A program made the translations under genes and the position numbers. The notes under the pieces are model-generated. The model made no database searches and was not told the origin of the DNA. It saw only the letters and a list, made by a program, of their open reading frames with translations. Below, piece after piece: positions 46,208 to 55,680 of a stretch of DNA of 64,000 bases (its first letter is position 1; the number at the start of each line of letters is the position of its first letter). This DNA is from Firmicutes bacterium HGW-Firmicutes-16 (lineage in GTDB: Bacteria > Bacillota > Clostridia > Oscillospirales > Oscillospiraceae), in the NCBI GenBank assembly GCA_002841545.1, contig PGZZ01000011.1:1-64000 (forward strand). Reading direction: 5' to 3'.

Positions 46208-47208
46208 TAGCAAGACGGAACATCATACCTGTATTTGTTCCGCACCTCGGCTGTCCGAACAACTGCGTTTTCTGCAATCAAAACAGGATTTCTGGGGAGA
46301 AAGTTTCCGCGACCCCGGAAACGGTCGGAAAAACCATATTGGAGGGTATCGCCAAGATACCGGAAAATTCGAATATTGAGCTGGCGTTTTATGGCGGCAG
46401 TTTCACGGCAATACCGGTCGAAGAGCAAAACGAGCTTTTGGACGCGGCTTTGCCGTTTTTACATGATGGGAGAATAGAGTCCCTGCGCCTCTCAACGCGC
46501 CCTGATGCAATCGATGAAGAAATCCTAGATAGACTGAAGACCTACGGTGTCAGGACGATTGAGCTGGGCGCACAGTCCATGTGCGACGAGGTACTATATC
46601 TGTCGGGAAGAGGACACACAGCTATGCGGACAGAAAAGTCGGCGTGCCTTATTAAGGAACACGGCTTCGAGCTTATTTTGCAGATGATGACGGGACTGCC
46701 CGGGGACACAAGGGAGCGTACAATCGAAACGGCAAGAAAAATCATAGCCCTTAAGCCCAACGGAGTTCGCATTTACCCGACAGTCATCGTCGAGAACACG
46801 CCGCTATGTGATATGTGGCGCGAAGGGGCTTACAAAGAGCACACGGTTGAGGAAGCCGTCGACTGGTGCGCTGCCGTCCTTCCGCTGTTTGAAGAAGCGG
46901 AAATAACCGTCATCCGCCTCGGACTCAATCCGACTGAGGAGCTCTCCGGCGGTGCTGCTTTTGGGGGAGCCTATCACCCTGCGCTTGGCGAACTAGTGAA
47001 ATCGCGCCTGCTGCTTAATAAGGCGAGGGCGCTCTTATCGGAAAACGCGCATGATGTAAATGTCGTTTTGCATGTGAATGCGTCGGACGTTTCGGCGATG
47101 ACAGGTCAAAAAAGGTCGAATATACGTACACTTTGCGATGAGTTCAAGCTGAAGGCCCTGAAGGTGTCCTCATATGAAATACAAAAGGGCAAAGTGATTT
47201 TAGGATAA
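46204..47208 (+). CDS. Elp3-like radical SAM protein
   Basis: 334 residues. The cluster motif CPNNCVFC (C17, C21, C24) binds the [4Fe-4S]-SAM centre; YGGSF (ELAFYGGSFTAIP) is the SAM-contact region, and LSTRPDAID, TIELGAQSMCDEVL and GLPGDTRERT follow as in the Elp3/YhcC group. It lacks the acetyltransferase domain of full Elp3. Overlap of 4 bases with rnc and position before smc suggest a conserved neighbourhood. A tRNA-modifying role is plausible but unproven. Confidence 0.85.
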   Translation: MIARRNIIPVFVPHLGCPNNCVFCNQNRISGEKVSATPETVGKTILEGIAKIPENSNIELAFYGGSFTAIPVEEQNELLDAALPFLHDGRIESLRLSTRPDAIDEEILDRLKTYGVRTIELGAQSMCDEVLYLSGRGHTAMRTEKSACLIKEHGFELILQMMTGLPGDTRERTIETARKIIALKPNGVRIYPTVIVENTPLCDMWREGAYKEHTVEEAVDWCAAVLPLFEEAEITVIRLGLNPTEELSGGAAFGGAYHPALGELVKSRLLLNKARALLSENAHDVNVVLHVNASDVSAMTGQKRSNIRTLCDEFKLKALKVSSYEIQKGKVILG

Positions 47209-47223
47209 ATCTTCCGTGATTGG

Positions 47224-47252
47224 TTGCAAAGTAAGCGAATTCATAATATAAT
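47224..47252 (+). promoter_or_regulatory. smc promoter
   Basis: TTGCAA (47224-47229), 17-base spacer, TATAAT (47247-47252); ribosome binding site GAGGTG before ATG 47309. Confidence 0.7.
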
Positions 47253-47308
47253 CGACAAATATATAATTATCATTTTTTTCTTTCAGCAAAATACACCCGA
47301 GGTGAAAT

Positions 47309-50300
47309 ATGTACCTAAAAGCGCTCGAAATACAGGGCTTCAAGTCCTTCGCGGATAAAACGAGACTGACCTTCGAAAAAGATATAACTTCGATTGTCGG
47401 ACCCAACGGGAGCGGAAAATCGAATATTTCGGATGCGATACTCTGGGTGCTGGGAGAACAACGCTCGAAAACACTCCGCGGCGGCAAGATGGAGGACGTT
47501 ATTTTCGGCGGTACCGAAAAGCGTCCGAAGATGGGTTTCGCACAGGTTTCGCTTGTGCTGGACAACACAAAGCGCATTTTCAATACAGACAGCACCGAGG
47601 TTATGATAACCCGCCGTTATTATAGAAGCGGCGAGAGCGAATACTACATAAACCGCGAGTCCGTGCGTCTCAAGGATATCAGCGAAATGCTTATGGACAC
47701 AGGACTCGGACGCGACGGATATTCCGTTATCGGTCAGGGCAAAATCTCCGAGGTTGTGTCCTCAAAGAGCCTTGACAGGCGCGAGCTTTTCGAGGAAGCG
47801 GCCGGCATATCGCGCTACCGCTACCGCAAGGATGAAAGCGAGCGCAAGCTCATGCACACGGACGAGAACCTTGTCCGAATAAACGACAAAATTGACGAAC
47901 TCAAAATTTCTCTCGATCCGCTCAAAGTGCAAGCCGAGACCGCGAAGAAATACCTTCTCCTGCGCGACGAGCTGCGAGGACTTGAAGTCTCCGTCTGGAT
48001 GGAAACACTGGACAGGCTCCATGAGCGCGCGAAGACTGTCAATGACGATTGGGAAAACGCAAAAAATGGGTTCGAGAGGGCACAATTCGAGCTAAACGAG
48101 CTTTATGCCGCATCAGAGAACTATTCGGAGAAAATGCGCGAGAAAGACCTCGAAGCGGAAAAGCGCCGCGCCGACCTTGCGGAGACAGAAACTGGTTGCG
48201 CCGAAAACGAAAGCGAACTCGCCGTTTTGGAAAACAGCTTAAAGCATAATTCGGAGCGTAAAGGCCAGCTGCAGTCGGAGATTGAGGATCAGGATACGAG
48301 GGCGAAGGCTCTTGAAAATCAGATTGCCAAAAGGCATGAGCGCATCGACGAGATTAAGTGTGAGCTTGATGAGCTTGAATCCAAGGCACGGGAACTGACA
48401 GACATCATCGAACGAAATTCCGAGGGTGAGGACGGCGCGAAGCTCGAAATTTCGAAGCTGATTACCGATAAAAGTGAAAAGCAGGCCGCTTTAGCGCACT
48501 CGAATGCCGTTTTGTCCATGCTTTTGGATGCGGCAGGAGAACTGTTAGAGACGGACGAAAAGCGCAGACGCGAAAGCGGAGAAACCTTAACTCGCCGCGA
48601 CGAACTGTTGGAGCGGTTTAAAGAGGCGTCTACAGCTCAAAAAGAGGCAAAAGAGAAGGCTGACGAGCTTAAAAACATCATCGAAGGCTACACGATGCGC
48701 ATGGAAGGCCGCGAAAGCAAGGTCAAGGCGCTCGAGGAAAAGCAGACTAAGCTCACGATTGACCTCAATTCCGCACGCTCCCGCGTTTCAATGCTCACGG
48801 AGATGGAAAAGGAGTTTGAGGGCTTTTCGCTCGCAGTCAAGACCGTCATGCGCGAGCATGACAGGGGAACGCTTTCAGGGGTTCACGGGCCCGTCGCGAA
48901 CCTCGTCAAGACGGATGACCGTTTTACCATCGCCATCGAAACAGCGCTCGGCGCGTCGATGCAGAGCATAGTTGTCGACACGCAGGAGCAGGGCAAGTCG
49001 GCAATTGAGATGCTGAAAAGACGCGATGCGGGCAGGGCAACCTTTTTGCCTGTCGACACCATAAAGTCCTTTGATATGAAGCGCCGCCCCGAAAATGAAA
49101 ACGGTTATCTCGGAACAGCTTTCGAGCTTGTGCGTTTCGATCCAAAGTTTGCGGGTATATTTTCAAATCTGCTTAGCAGAACAGTAATTACGGAAACTCT
49201 GTCCGATGCTGTCGCTATGTCTAAACATAACGATAACCAGCTTCGCATCGTGACTCTTGACGGGCAGCTCATTAACGCGGGCGGGTCGATGACCGGCGGC
49301 AGCGCCGCTAAGAATTCTGGCATACTCTCCCGCGCGAACGAACTGAAAACGCTGAATCTTAAGGTCACGGACCTAAGTGAACTGGCGCGCGATTGCGCAT
49401 CAAAGCTCTCCGATGCATCTCGTGAGCTGAATTCAGCGAAATACGAGCTGCAGACGGCTGAATTCGAACAGAAGGAAGCACTTGAAACGCTTCGCTCCTG
49501 CGACAGCGAAAAGACTCAGGTACAGTTCCTTCTCAATGAGACTGAGAAGACTCTTGAGACACTTGAACGAGATGAAAAGCTTTCGGCTCTGCGCCGAGAA
49601 GAGAATACAAAGCGAGCCGAAAGCGCGAAAAATGAAATAGGGCAGCTGAATTTAGATGTGGCAGGGCTCGAACTCAAGTTGACCGAGCTTTCCGCAAGAA
49701 GCGAGGAGCACGAAATCAAGGCGAGAGAGCTTAGCGAAAAGCTCTCTGCATTTGCGGAAAAACGCTCTTCGCTCGTTTCGGAGAGCGATACGACGCTCAT
49801 TGCTATTAAGCAGCTTGAGGAGCTTTTAAGCGACCTGACCGGAGACGGCGAAACGCGCAGGCAGGCAATCGGTGCGCTTAGCGCCGAGAACGAGGAACTC
49901 GGGCAGAAGAAGCAGGATGCGGAGGATGCTCTCTCTAAAAACCGTCTGACTGCGGATAATATAAGGGGAGAAATCACACAGATAAACTCCCTTAAACTTG
50001 AACTCGAGGGAAAACGTACCCAAAACGAGAAAAAAACGCAGGAAGTAAACCGCGAGCTTCTGGATATGGAGCGACTCTGCGGCAGCATCGAACAGAAAAA
50101 GCTCGCCTCCGAAATGGAGGAGAAGCAGATAATAGACAAGCTGTGGGACGGTTATGAGCTTTCGCGCACAGCGGCTCAGAGCATCAGAGAACCTGTTCCC
50201 AACATGGGCGAGGCGACAAAGCGTATAACCAGCCTCAAACGCGAGATAACGGGTCTTGGCAACCCGAATATCGGTGCAATTGAGGAATACGAGCGTATAT

Positions 50301-50872
50301 CGGAACGCTACAATTTTCTCTCGGAACAGCGTGACGATGTTGAAAAGGCAAAGCGCGAGCTGGAAAAAATCATCGGCGAAATTACGAAGGAGATGCAGGA
50401 AATATTCCTTCGTGAGTTCAAAATCATTGACGAGAGCTTCCGCAACACCTTCCTTGAGCTGTTCGGCGGCGGACGCGCGGCGCTCATCCTTGATGATGAA
50501 GAAGATATTTTGAACTGCGGTATCGAAATCAAGGTACAGCCTCCCGGAAAGACGCTAAGCACCTTGAGCCTGCTCTCCGGCGGAGAAATGGCATTTGTTG
50601 CAATCGCACTGTATTTTGCCATCATCAAGGTTCGGCCGACACCGTTCTGCATAATGGACGAGATTGAAGCGGCACTGGACGAAGCAAACGTCGACCGTTT
50701 TGCGCACTACCTGCGTGGCATGACCGACAGAACACAGTTCATTGTCATCACTCACCGCCGAGGAACAATGGAAGAAGCCGATATGTTGTATGGCGTCACC
50801 ATGCAGGAAAAAGGCGTTTCACAGGTGCTCTCGGTCGATCTGGAAGAGGCGGAGCGCGCCTTAGCAAAGTAA
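47309..50872 (+). CDS. smc: Chromosome segregation protein SMC
   Basis: 1187 residues, normal for bacterial SMC. Walker A GPNGSGKSNISDAI (about 32-45); a coiled-coil arm (about 165-500), a hinge (about 515-635, with GVHGPVANLV...GGSMTGGSAAKN in part), a returning arm, and the C-terminal head with signature LSLLSGGEMAFVAIAL and Walker B CIMDEIEAALDEANV. It forms condensin with ScpA and ScpB, whose genes are not here. First gene of smc-ftsY-rdgB-yhbY, with a 49-base gap to ftsY. Confidence 0.97.
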   Translation: MYLKALEIQGFKSFADKTRLTFEKDITSIVGPNGSGKSNISDAILWVLGEQRSKTLRGGKMEDVIFGGTEKRPKMGFAQVSLVLDNTKRIFNTDSTEVMITRRYYRSGESEYYINRESVRLKDISEMLMDTGLGRDGYSVIGQGKISEVVSSKSLDRRELFEEAAGISRYRYRKDESERKLMHTDENLVRINDKIDELKISLDPLKVQAETAKKYLLLRDELRGLEVSVWMETLDRLHERAKTVNDDWENAKNGFERAQFELNELYAASENYSEKMREKDLEAEKRRADLAETETGCAENESELAVLENSLKHNSERKGQLQSEIEDQDTRAKALENQIAKRHERIDEIKCELDELESKARELTDIIERNSEGEDGAKLEISKLITDKSEKQAALAHSNAVLSMLLDAAGELLETDEKRRRESGETLTRRDELLERFKEASTAQKEAKEKADELKNIIEGYTMRMEGRESKVKALEEKQTKLTIDLNSARSRVSMLTEMEKEFEGFSLAVKTVMREHDRGTLSGVHGPVANLVKTDDRFTIAIETALGASMQSIVVDTQEQGKSAIEMLKRRDAGRATFLPVDTIKSFDMKRRPENENGYLGTAFELVRFDPKFAGIFSNLLSRTVITETLSDAVAMSKHNDNQLRIVTLDGQLINAGGSMTGGSAAKNSGILSRANELKTLNLKVTDLSELARDCASKLSDASRELNSAKYELQTAEFEQKEALETLRSCDSEKTQVQFLLNETEKTLETLERDEKLSALRREENTKRAESAKNEIGQLNLDVAGLELKLTELSARSEEHEIKARELSEKLSAFAEKRSSLVSESDTTLIAIKQLEELLSDLTGDGETRRQAIGALSAENEELGQKKQDAEDALSKNRLTADNIRGEITQINSLKLELEGKRTQNEKKTQEVNRELLDMERLCGSIEQKKLASEMEEKQIIDKLWDGYELSRTAAQSIREPVPNMGEATKRITSLKREITGLGNPNIGAIEEYERISERYNFLSEQRDDVEKAKRELEKIIGEITKEMQEIFLREFKIIDESFRNTFLELFGGGRAALILDDEEDILNCGIEIKVQPPGKTLSTLSLLSGGEMAFVAIALYFAIIKVRPTPFCIMDEIEAALDEANVDRFAHYLRGMTDRTQFIVITHRRGTMEEADMLYGVTMQEKGVSQVLSVDLEEAERALAK

Positions 50873-50921
50873 TTTTCAAAAGGGGAAAGTCCCGTAATAC
50901 TTCGGGGCAAATGCAGATACT

Positions 50922-51833
50922 ATGGGATTTTTTGATAAAATCAAACAGGGACTCGCGAGAACGAAGAAAAACATGTCCATTCAGATGAACAGTCTTTTCG
51001 CGGGCTTTACGGGCGAGAACGAGGAGTTTTTTGACGAACTCGAAGAAGCCCTAATAATGGCTGACACCGGAGTGGAAACCTCGACCCGCGCTGTCACTGA
51101 GCTGCGCAGGCTCGTTAAGGAGCGCGGCATACGCGGCGGCGAAGGAGTCAAGAATGCCTTCACAGAAGTCCTGACGCACATCCTTGAAGTCTCAGACAGT
51201 GAGCTATCCCTGGGCACGAAGCCTTCGGTTATCCTGATGGTCGGAGTCAACGGAGTCGGCAAAACGACAACTATCGGAAAGCTTGCAGCAAAGCTTGGTG
51301 CTTCGGGCAAAAAAGTGCTGCTTGTCGCGGGAGACACCTTCCGCGCCGCTGCAGCCGAACAGCTCACAATCTGGGCGGATCGCGCCGGAGCGGACCTTGT
51401 CCGTCATGAGGAGGGCTCGGATCCCGCGTCTGTTGTATTCGACGGTATCGCTGCCGCGAAGGCAAGGGGTACGGACGTCATCATTATTGACACAGCCGGA
51501 AGACTTCATAATAAGCAAAATCTCATGAACGAGCTTAACAAGATTACGCGTATAATAAACCGCGAGCTGCCGGACGCTTCGAAGGAAACACTCCTTGTTC
51601 TGGATGCGACGACAGGCCAGAACGGACTTATTCAGGCAAAGCAATTTAAAGAAACTGCTGATATATCAGGCATCGTTTTGACAAAGCTTGACGGAACCGC
51701 GAAGGGCGGCATTGTTTTCGCCATTGCGGACGAGCTTAAGCTCCCCGTTAAGTATATCGGTGTCGGAGAGAGCGTGGACGATCTCATGCCTTTTGAGCCG
51801 CAGGGCTTCGTGGAGGCACTGTTGCAGCAATGA
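50922..51833 (+). CDS. ftsY: Signal recognition particle receptor FtsY
   Basis: 303 residues: NG domains only, with no long acidic A domain, as in many Firmicutes. GTPase motifs: GVNGVGKTTTIGKLA, TFRAAAAEQL, DTAGRLHNKQNLM, TKLDGTAKGG, GVGESVDDLMPF. Membrane receptor for SRP-ribosome complexes. A short amphipathic N-terminus (MGFFDKIKQGLARTKKNM) should bind the membrane. Overlaps rdgB by 4 bases. Confidence 0.97.
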   Translation: MGFFDKIKQGLARTKKNMSIQMNSLFAGFTGENEEFFDELEEALIMADTGVETSTRAVTELRRLVKERGIRGGEGVKNAFTEVLTHILEVSDSELSLGTKPSVILMVGVNGVGKTTTIGKLAAKLGASGKKVLLVAGDTFRAAAAEQLTIWADRAGADLVRHEEGSDPASVVFDGIAAAKARGTDVIIIDTAGRLHNKQNLMNELNKITRIINRELPDASKETLLVLDATTGQNGLIQAKQFKETADISGIVLTKLDGTAKGGIVFAIADELKLPVKYIGVGESVDDLMPFEPQGFVEALLQQ

Positions 51834-52420
51834 GATATATTCTAGCCAGCAACAACAAAGGCAAGCTGAAGGAAATGAAGGCCATCCTAGCCAATCTGGG
51901 CGCGGAGGTCATTTCGCAGAGCGAGGCGGGGCTTTCGATTGATGCCGATGAAACGGGTACGACCTTCGAGGAGAACGCGCTCATCAAAGCCAAAGCCGCG
52001 TGTGAGGCGATTCGCGAGCCCGCTATCGCAGATGACTCCGGACTCGCAGTGGAAGCGCTTGGCGGCGCTCCGGGCGTATACTCGGCACGCTACGGCGGCT
52101 GTGCGACTGATGAGGAGAGAGTGAATCTTCTTCTAAAAAACCTTGAAGGCGAGAAAAACAGAAGAGCAAAATTTGTCTCCTGCATAGCCTGCACATTTCC
52201 GAACGGAGACGTCATTACGGCGCGAGGCGAGTGCGAAGGTGTTATCACTTTAGCGCCGAGAGGCGAGGGCGGATTTGGATACGACCCGATTTTCGAGCTT
52301 TTAGATACGGGAAAAACAATGGCGGAGCTTTCCGACGAAGAAAAGAACGCCGTTTCGCACAGGGGCAGGGCACTAAAAATATTTGAAATGAAACTGAGGG
52401 AATACAATGCTGACAAGTAA
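51830..52420 (+). CDS. rdgB: XTP/dITP diphosphatase (RdgB/HAM1)
   Basis: 196 residues. Removes deaminated purine nucleotides from the pool. SNNKGKLKEMKAI binds the triphosphate, and ADDSGLAVEALGGAPGVYSA is the signature with the acidic metal ligands; GGFGYDPIF and AVSHRGRAL complete the active site. Overlaps ftsY at its start, and the yhbY start lies 14 bases inside its end. Confidence 0.96.
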   Translation: MRYILASNNKGKLKEMKAILANLGAEVISQSEAGLSIDADETGTTFEENALIKAKAACEAIREPAIADDSGLAVEALGGAPGVYSARYGGCATDEERVNLLLKNLEGEKNRRAKFVSCIACTFPNGDVITARGECEGVITLAPRGEGGFGYDPIFELLDTGKTMAELSDEEKNAVSHRGRALKIFEMKLREYNADK

Positions 52421-52715
52421 GCAGCGCGCATATTTAAGAGGCCTTGCCGCGAGCGAGGATACAATCATCCACGTCGGTAAAGGCGATTTGAGCGAAAACG
52501 TTATCATCCAGGCTAAAGAAGCTCTAAAGGCTCGTGAGCTCGTAAAGGGCAAGGTTCTTGAGAATTCGACACTGACCCCGCACGAGGTCTGCGACATGCT
52601 CTGCGCGCAATGTAAGGCGGACGGAGTTCAGGTCATAGGCAGCAAATTTGTCCTTTATAAGAGGAATGAATTAGACCCTAAAATAGTGCTTCCAAAAACA
52701 GAAAAAAAGAAATAG
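52407..52715 (+). CDS. yhbY: CRM-domain RNA-binding protein YhbY
   Basis: 102 residues. CRM domain with LTSKQRAYLRGLAA, VGKGDLSENVI and QVIGSKFVLYKRN. Binds pre-50S ribosomal particles or group II intron-like RNAs in related proteins; here a role in ribosome assembly is likely. Starts inside rdgB (14-base overlap). Confidence 0.9.
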   Translation: MLTSKQRAYLRGLAASEDTIIHVGKGDLSENVIIQAKEALKARELVKGKVLENSTLTPHEVCDMLCAQCKADGVQVIGSKFVLYKRNELDPKIVLPKTEKKK

Positions 52716-52767
52716 TTTAGATTAGGTGAGTAGAGTCTCATTTTTTAGCGCAAAGGGGGGCTGTGAA

Positions 52768-53934
52768 ATGCGGATTGCTGTTTTCGGGGGGAGCTTCAAC
52801 CCTCCGCACTCTGGGCATGTCGAAGCCGCGAAGACTGCGGCGAGAGAGCTTCATGCCGACAAACTCATAATCATTCCGGCGGCAAGACCGCCTCACAAGG
52901 AGCAGGAGACAGGCTCTCCGTATGCTTTTGAAAGGCTGGAGCTTGCGCGACTTGCTTTTGGGGGACTTTCGGACACGGAGCTGTCTGACATTGAAATCAG
53001 CAGGGGGGGCGTATCCTACACTGTTGAAACGCTTGAGGAACTGAAAAAGCTCCATCCGGATGACGAGCTTGTCCTTCTTATGGGCACGGATATGCTCATT
53101 AGCTTTGAAAACTGGAAGGACTTTATGCGCATCTTTGAGCTTTCTTCTCTTGCGGCTTTTCCGAGAAAACACGACGAGATTCCGGATATACGAAGGTTCA
53201 GAGAATTATATTCCGAGAAATACGGTGCCAGTGTTTACGAGATTGGGCTAGTTCCGACAGAAGTAACCTCAACCGAGCTGCGCTCAATGCTGAAAAACCG
53301 CGAAGGAAACAATTTACTCCCCGATGCCGTCTATAGAGAGATAATAAAAAAGCGCTATTACGGTGCGAAGCCAAATTTCGCATGGCTTCGGGAAAACTCA
53401 TTCATTTATCTTGATGAAAAGCGCGTTCCCCATGTGAAGGGCTGCGAACAGGAAGCTGTTCGGCTTGCGGAAAAATGGGGTGCAGACAAGGATCTCGCCG
53501 CGGAGGCGGGCATTCTGCACGATATAACGAAAAAACTTAACGGCTCTGAGCAGTTGATATTATGTGAAGAATATGGTATTATCACGGATGTTGATGAAAA
53601 ACAGAACTCCAAACTGCTTCACGCAAAGACGGGCGCCGCTTTTGCCCGCGATAAATTTGGCATAAACGACGAGGTGTATTCCGCGATACTGTGGCACACT
53701 ACGGGCCGCGCGGACATGACTCTTCTCGAAAAGATAATCTATATCGCAGATTACATCGAACCTACGCGAGATTTCGAGGGTGTGGATGAGCTAAGAAGCC
53801 TCGCTTATGAAGACCTCGACTCGGCTGTTTTAAAAGGATTGCAAATGAGCCTCGAAGAGCTTGAGCACAAGAATTCTTTGCCCCATGCGAATTCTATCAA
53901 AGCTCTCAGCTGGTTCAGAGAACATAGAAAATAA
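52768..53934 (+). CDS. nadD: Fused nicotinate-nucleotide adenylyltransferase NadD and YqeK HD phosphohydrolase
   Basis: 388 residues from ATG 52768, after AAAGGGGGG. The N-terminal half (about 1-195) is NadD: FGGSFNPPHSGHVEAAK binds ATP, and VTSTELRSML is the ISSTxIR-type motif; it makes nicotinate adenine dinucleotide. The C-terminal half (about 200-388) is a YqeK-type HD domain: HVKGCEQEAVRLAEKW, ILHDITKK, LLHAKTGAAFA, ILWHTTGR and IYIADYIEPTRDF, the pattern of symmetrical Ap4A hydrolases. In B. subtilis the two are adjacent separate genes. Fusion is continuous, without stop or frameshift. Confidence 0.94.
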   Translation: MRIAVFGGSFNPPHSGHVEAAKTAARELHADKLIIIPAARPPHKEQETGSPYAFERLELARLAFGGLSDTELSDIEISRGGVSYTVETLEELKKLHPDDELVLLMGTDMLISFENWKDFMRIFELSSLAAFPRKHDEIPDIRRFRELYSEKYGASVYEIGLVPTEVTSTELRSMLKNREGNNLLPDAVYREIIKKRYYGAKPNFAWLRENSFIYLDEKRVPHVKGCEQEAVRLAEKWGADKDLAAEAGILHDITKKLNGSEQLILCEEYGIITDVDEKQNSKLLHAKTGAAFARDKFGINDEVYSAILWHTTGRADMTLLEKIIYIADYIEPTRDFEGVDELRSLAYEDLDSAVLKGLQMSLEELEHKNSLPHANSIKALSWFREHRK

Positions 53935-54005
53935 TAAAAGCCGCAGAGGGCGAAGCCGCTTTTCGCACTTAGGACGACGGCATTTTCGAAAGGACGGGTA
54001 CCAAA

Positions 54006-55238
54006 GTGAAAGTTTTTGGTGGAAATGGGAAAAGAGAGAATGGTTCAGACCGTGGGGTCAGCTCAGGAAGAGCCGGAGACGCGGGCAGAAATTATATAAA
54101 CGACTACGATAGGGGATATAATAATCCTGAGCCGCAAAGACGAAGAGCCCCCCAGCCTAAAAAGAAAGGCGGAGTCGGCAAAACTGTACTTACCGTGCTT
54201 GCGATCCTCGCAATAATAGTGGCAGGAGTATTCATTTGGTGGAAAATGTCAACAAAGCCGCCCGAAATTTTGTCTCCAGAGCCTGATTCAACACCTTCTG
54301 TGGCAACTGAAAGATACTACACACTTCTGCTGGTTGGCATCGACCAGGGTAAGACCAGTACAGATACCATAATGGTCGTTCGCTATGATACGCAAGAAAA
54401 TAAGGCGAATATAGTGTCCATACCTCGGGATACAATACTAAACACCTCCGCTGAATATAAAAAAATCAATTCCATATACGTGGGTGCTGAAAACAGCGGC
54501 GGAGACGGCGTTGATGCACTTATGGATGAAGTTGAAGGAATATGTGGATTCCGTCCGAACAACTATGTTTTTATCGATACCCAAGTTTTTATTGATGCAA
54601 TTAACGCACTTGGCGGTGTTTATTTCGATGTCCCGATTGACATGAATTACGACGATTATTCCGACTGGGACTTAGATGGAGTCGCCGAATACGTGTTCAC
54701 GATACACGTACAGAAGGGTTATCAGCTACTGAGCGGCGAGAACGCTCTCGGAGTTTTCCGCTTCCGCCATAATAACGACGGCTCAGGCTACCCGTTACAG
54801 GATCTTGGACGTATCGAAACACAGCATGGGCTGATAAAGGCTGTCGCGGGACAGGCACTTAAGCTCAAAAACCTCACAAAGCTTGTTGACATCGCAAAGC
54901 TGGTGCTTGACAGCAGCGAAACTGATTTATCCATGAGCAATATGCAGTGGTATGCTCAGGAATTTATGAAGATGTCTACGGACAACATCAATATGTCGAC
55001 CATGCCAGCAACCGGAGCATATATAAACAATTTTTCTTACCTGACAATAAATGCTGATGAGTGGCTTGCTATAGTAAACGAACAGCTAAACCCGTTCGAG
55101 AAAGTAATAAGTCCTGAGGACTGCAACATTCTATGTCAGAAAAATCAGGAAACAGGAAAATATGTCATAACCCCGGGCAACTATTACACAACCAATGGCG
55201 GAAAGGTATATACAGACTTCCCCAAAAATCCCTATTAA
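54006..55238 (+). CDS. LytR-CpsA-Psr (LCP) family protein
   Basis: 410 residues from a GTG start behind AAAGGACG. A cytoplasmic, Gly/Asn/Arg-rich tail (1-55) precedes one membrane helix (about 58-79). The outer LCP domain has LLVGIDQGKTSTDTIMVVRYD, VSIPRDTIL (Arg contacts the lipid phosphate), NALGGVYFDVPIDMNYDD and FRFRHNNDGSGYPLQDLGRIETQ. LCP enzymes ligate teichoic acids or capsule from lipid carriers to peptidoglycan. Substrate polymer unknown. Lies between nadD-yqeK and rsfS, a common position in clostridia. Confidence 0.93.
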   Translation: MKVFGGNGKRENGSDRGVSSGRAGDAGRNYINDYDRGYNNPEPQRRRAPQPKKKGGVGKTVLTVLAILAIIVAGVFIWWKMSTKPPEILSPEPDSTPSVATERYYTLLLVGIDQGKTSTDTIMVVRYDTQENKANIVSIPRDTILNTSAEYKKINSIYVGAENSGGDGVDALMDEVEGICGFRPNNYVFIDTQVFIDAINALGGVYFDVPIDMNYDDYSDWDLDGVAEYVFTIHVQKGYQLLSGENALGVFRFRHNNDGSGYPLQDLGRIETQHGLIKAVAGQALKLKNLTKLVDIAKLVLDSSETDLSMSNMQWYAQEFMKMSTDNINMSTMPATGAYINNFSYLTINADEWLAIVNEQLNPFEKVISPEDCNILCQKNQETGKYVITPGNYYTTNGGKVYTDFPKNPY

Positions 55239-55263
55239 TAGGTCGGAAAGGATCAACAATTAT

Positions 55264-55626
55264 ATGATGACACCCCAGCAAATGGCTGAAAAAATCGTCG
55301 AAGTTCTGGCAGACAAGATAGGACGCGACATCAAGCTCATAAAAATCGATGCTATATCTGTTTTGGCGGATTATTTCGTGATATGTACCGCCGGCTCCAC
55401 GACCCAGATAAAGTCCCTGTGCGACGAAGTCGAAAAGGTTATGGAGGATAACGGAGAGAAAATACTCCACCGCGAGGGCTACCGTGCCGGCGGATGGGTG
55501 CTTCTGGACTTTGGCTGCGTAATTGTCCATGTCTTCATGGAGGAAGCAAGAGCATTTTACGGACTCGAACGCCTTTGGGCGGATGCAACAGAGATAGATA
55601 TATCTAGCTTTATCGGAGAAAGATAA
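55264..55626 (+). CDS. rsfS: Ribosomal silencing factor RsfS
   Basis: 120 residues from ATG 55264 (AAAGGAT upstream); the frame is open inside the LCP gene but that part is not homologous. Binds L14 and blocks subunit joining in starvation. ISVLADYFVICTAGSTTQIKSL and GWVLLDFGCVIVHVF are family hallmarks. The link to nadD-yqeK and leuS in one block is widely conserved. Confidence 0.94.
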   Translation: MMTPQQMAEKIVEVLADKIGRDIKLIKIDAISVLADYFVICTAGSTTQIKSLCDEVEKVMEDNGEKILHREGYRAGGWVLLDFGCVIVHVFMEEARAFYGLERLWADATEIDISSFIGER

Positions 55627-55680
55627 ACATCGGGAGCGTGGGGAAAAGCGCTCTTATGAATAGAAGGATTGACACATATT

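Noticed and set aside
49516-50139. Serine-rich 207-residue open frame opposite smc
   Set aside because: Ser/Ala-rich composition is the usual mirror of Glu/Lys coiled-coil codons.
55627-55680. T-box riboswitch before leuS
   Set aside because: Only 54 bases lie between rsfS and leuS.
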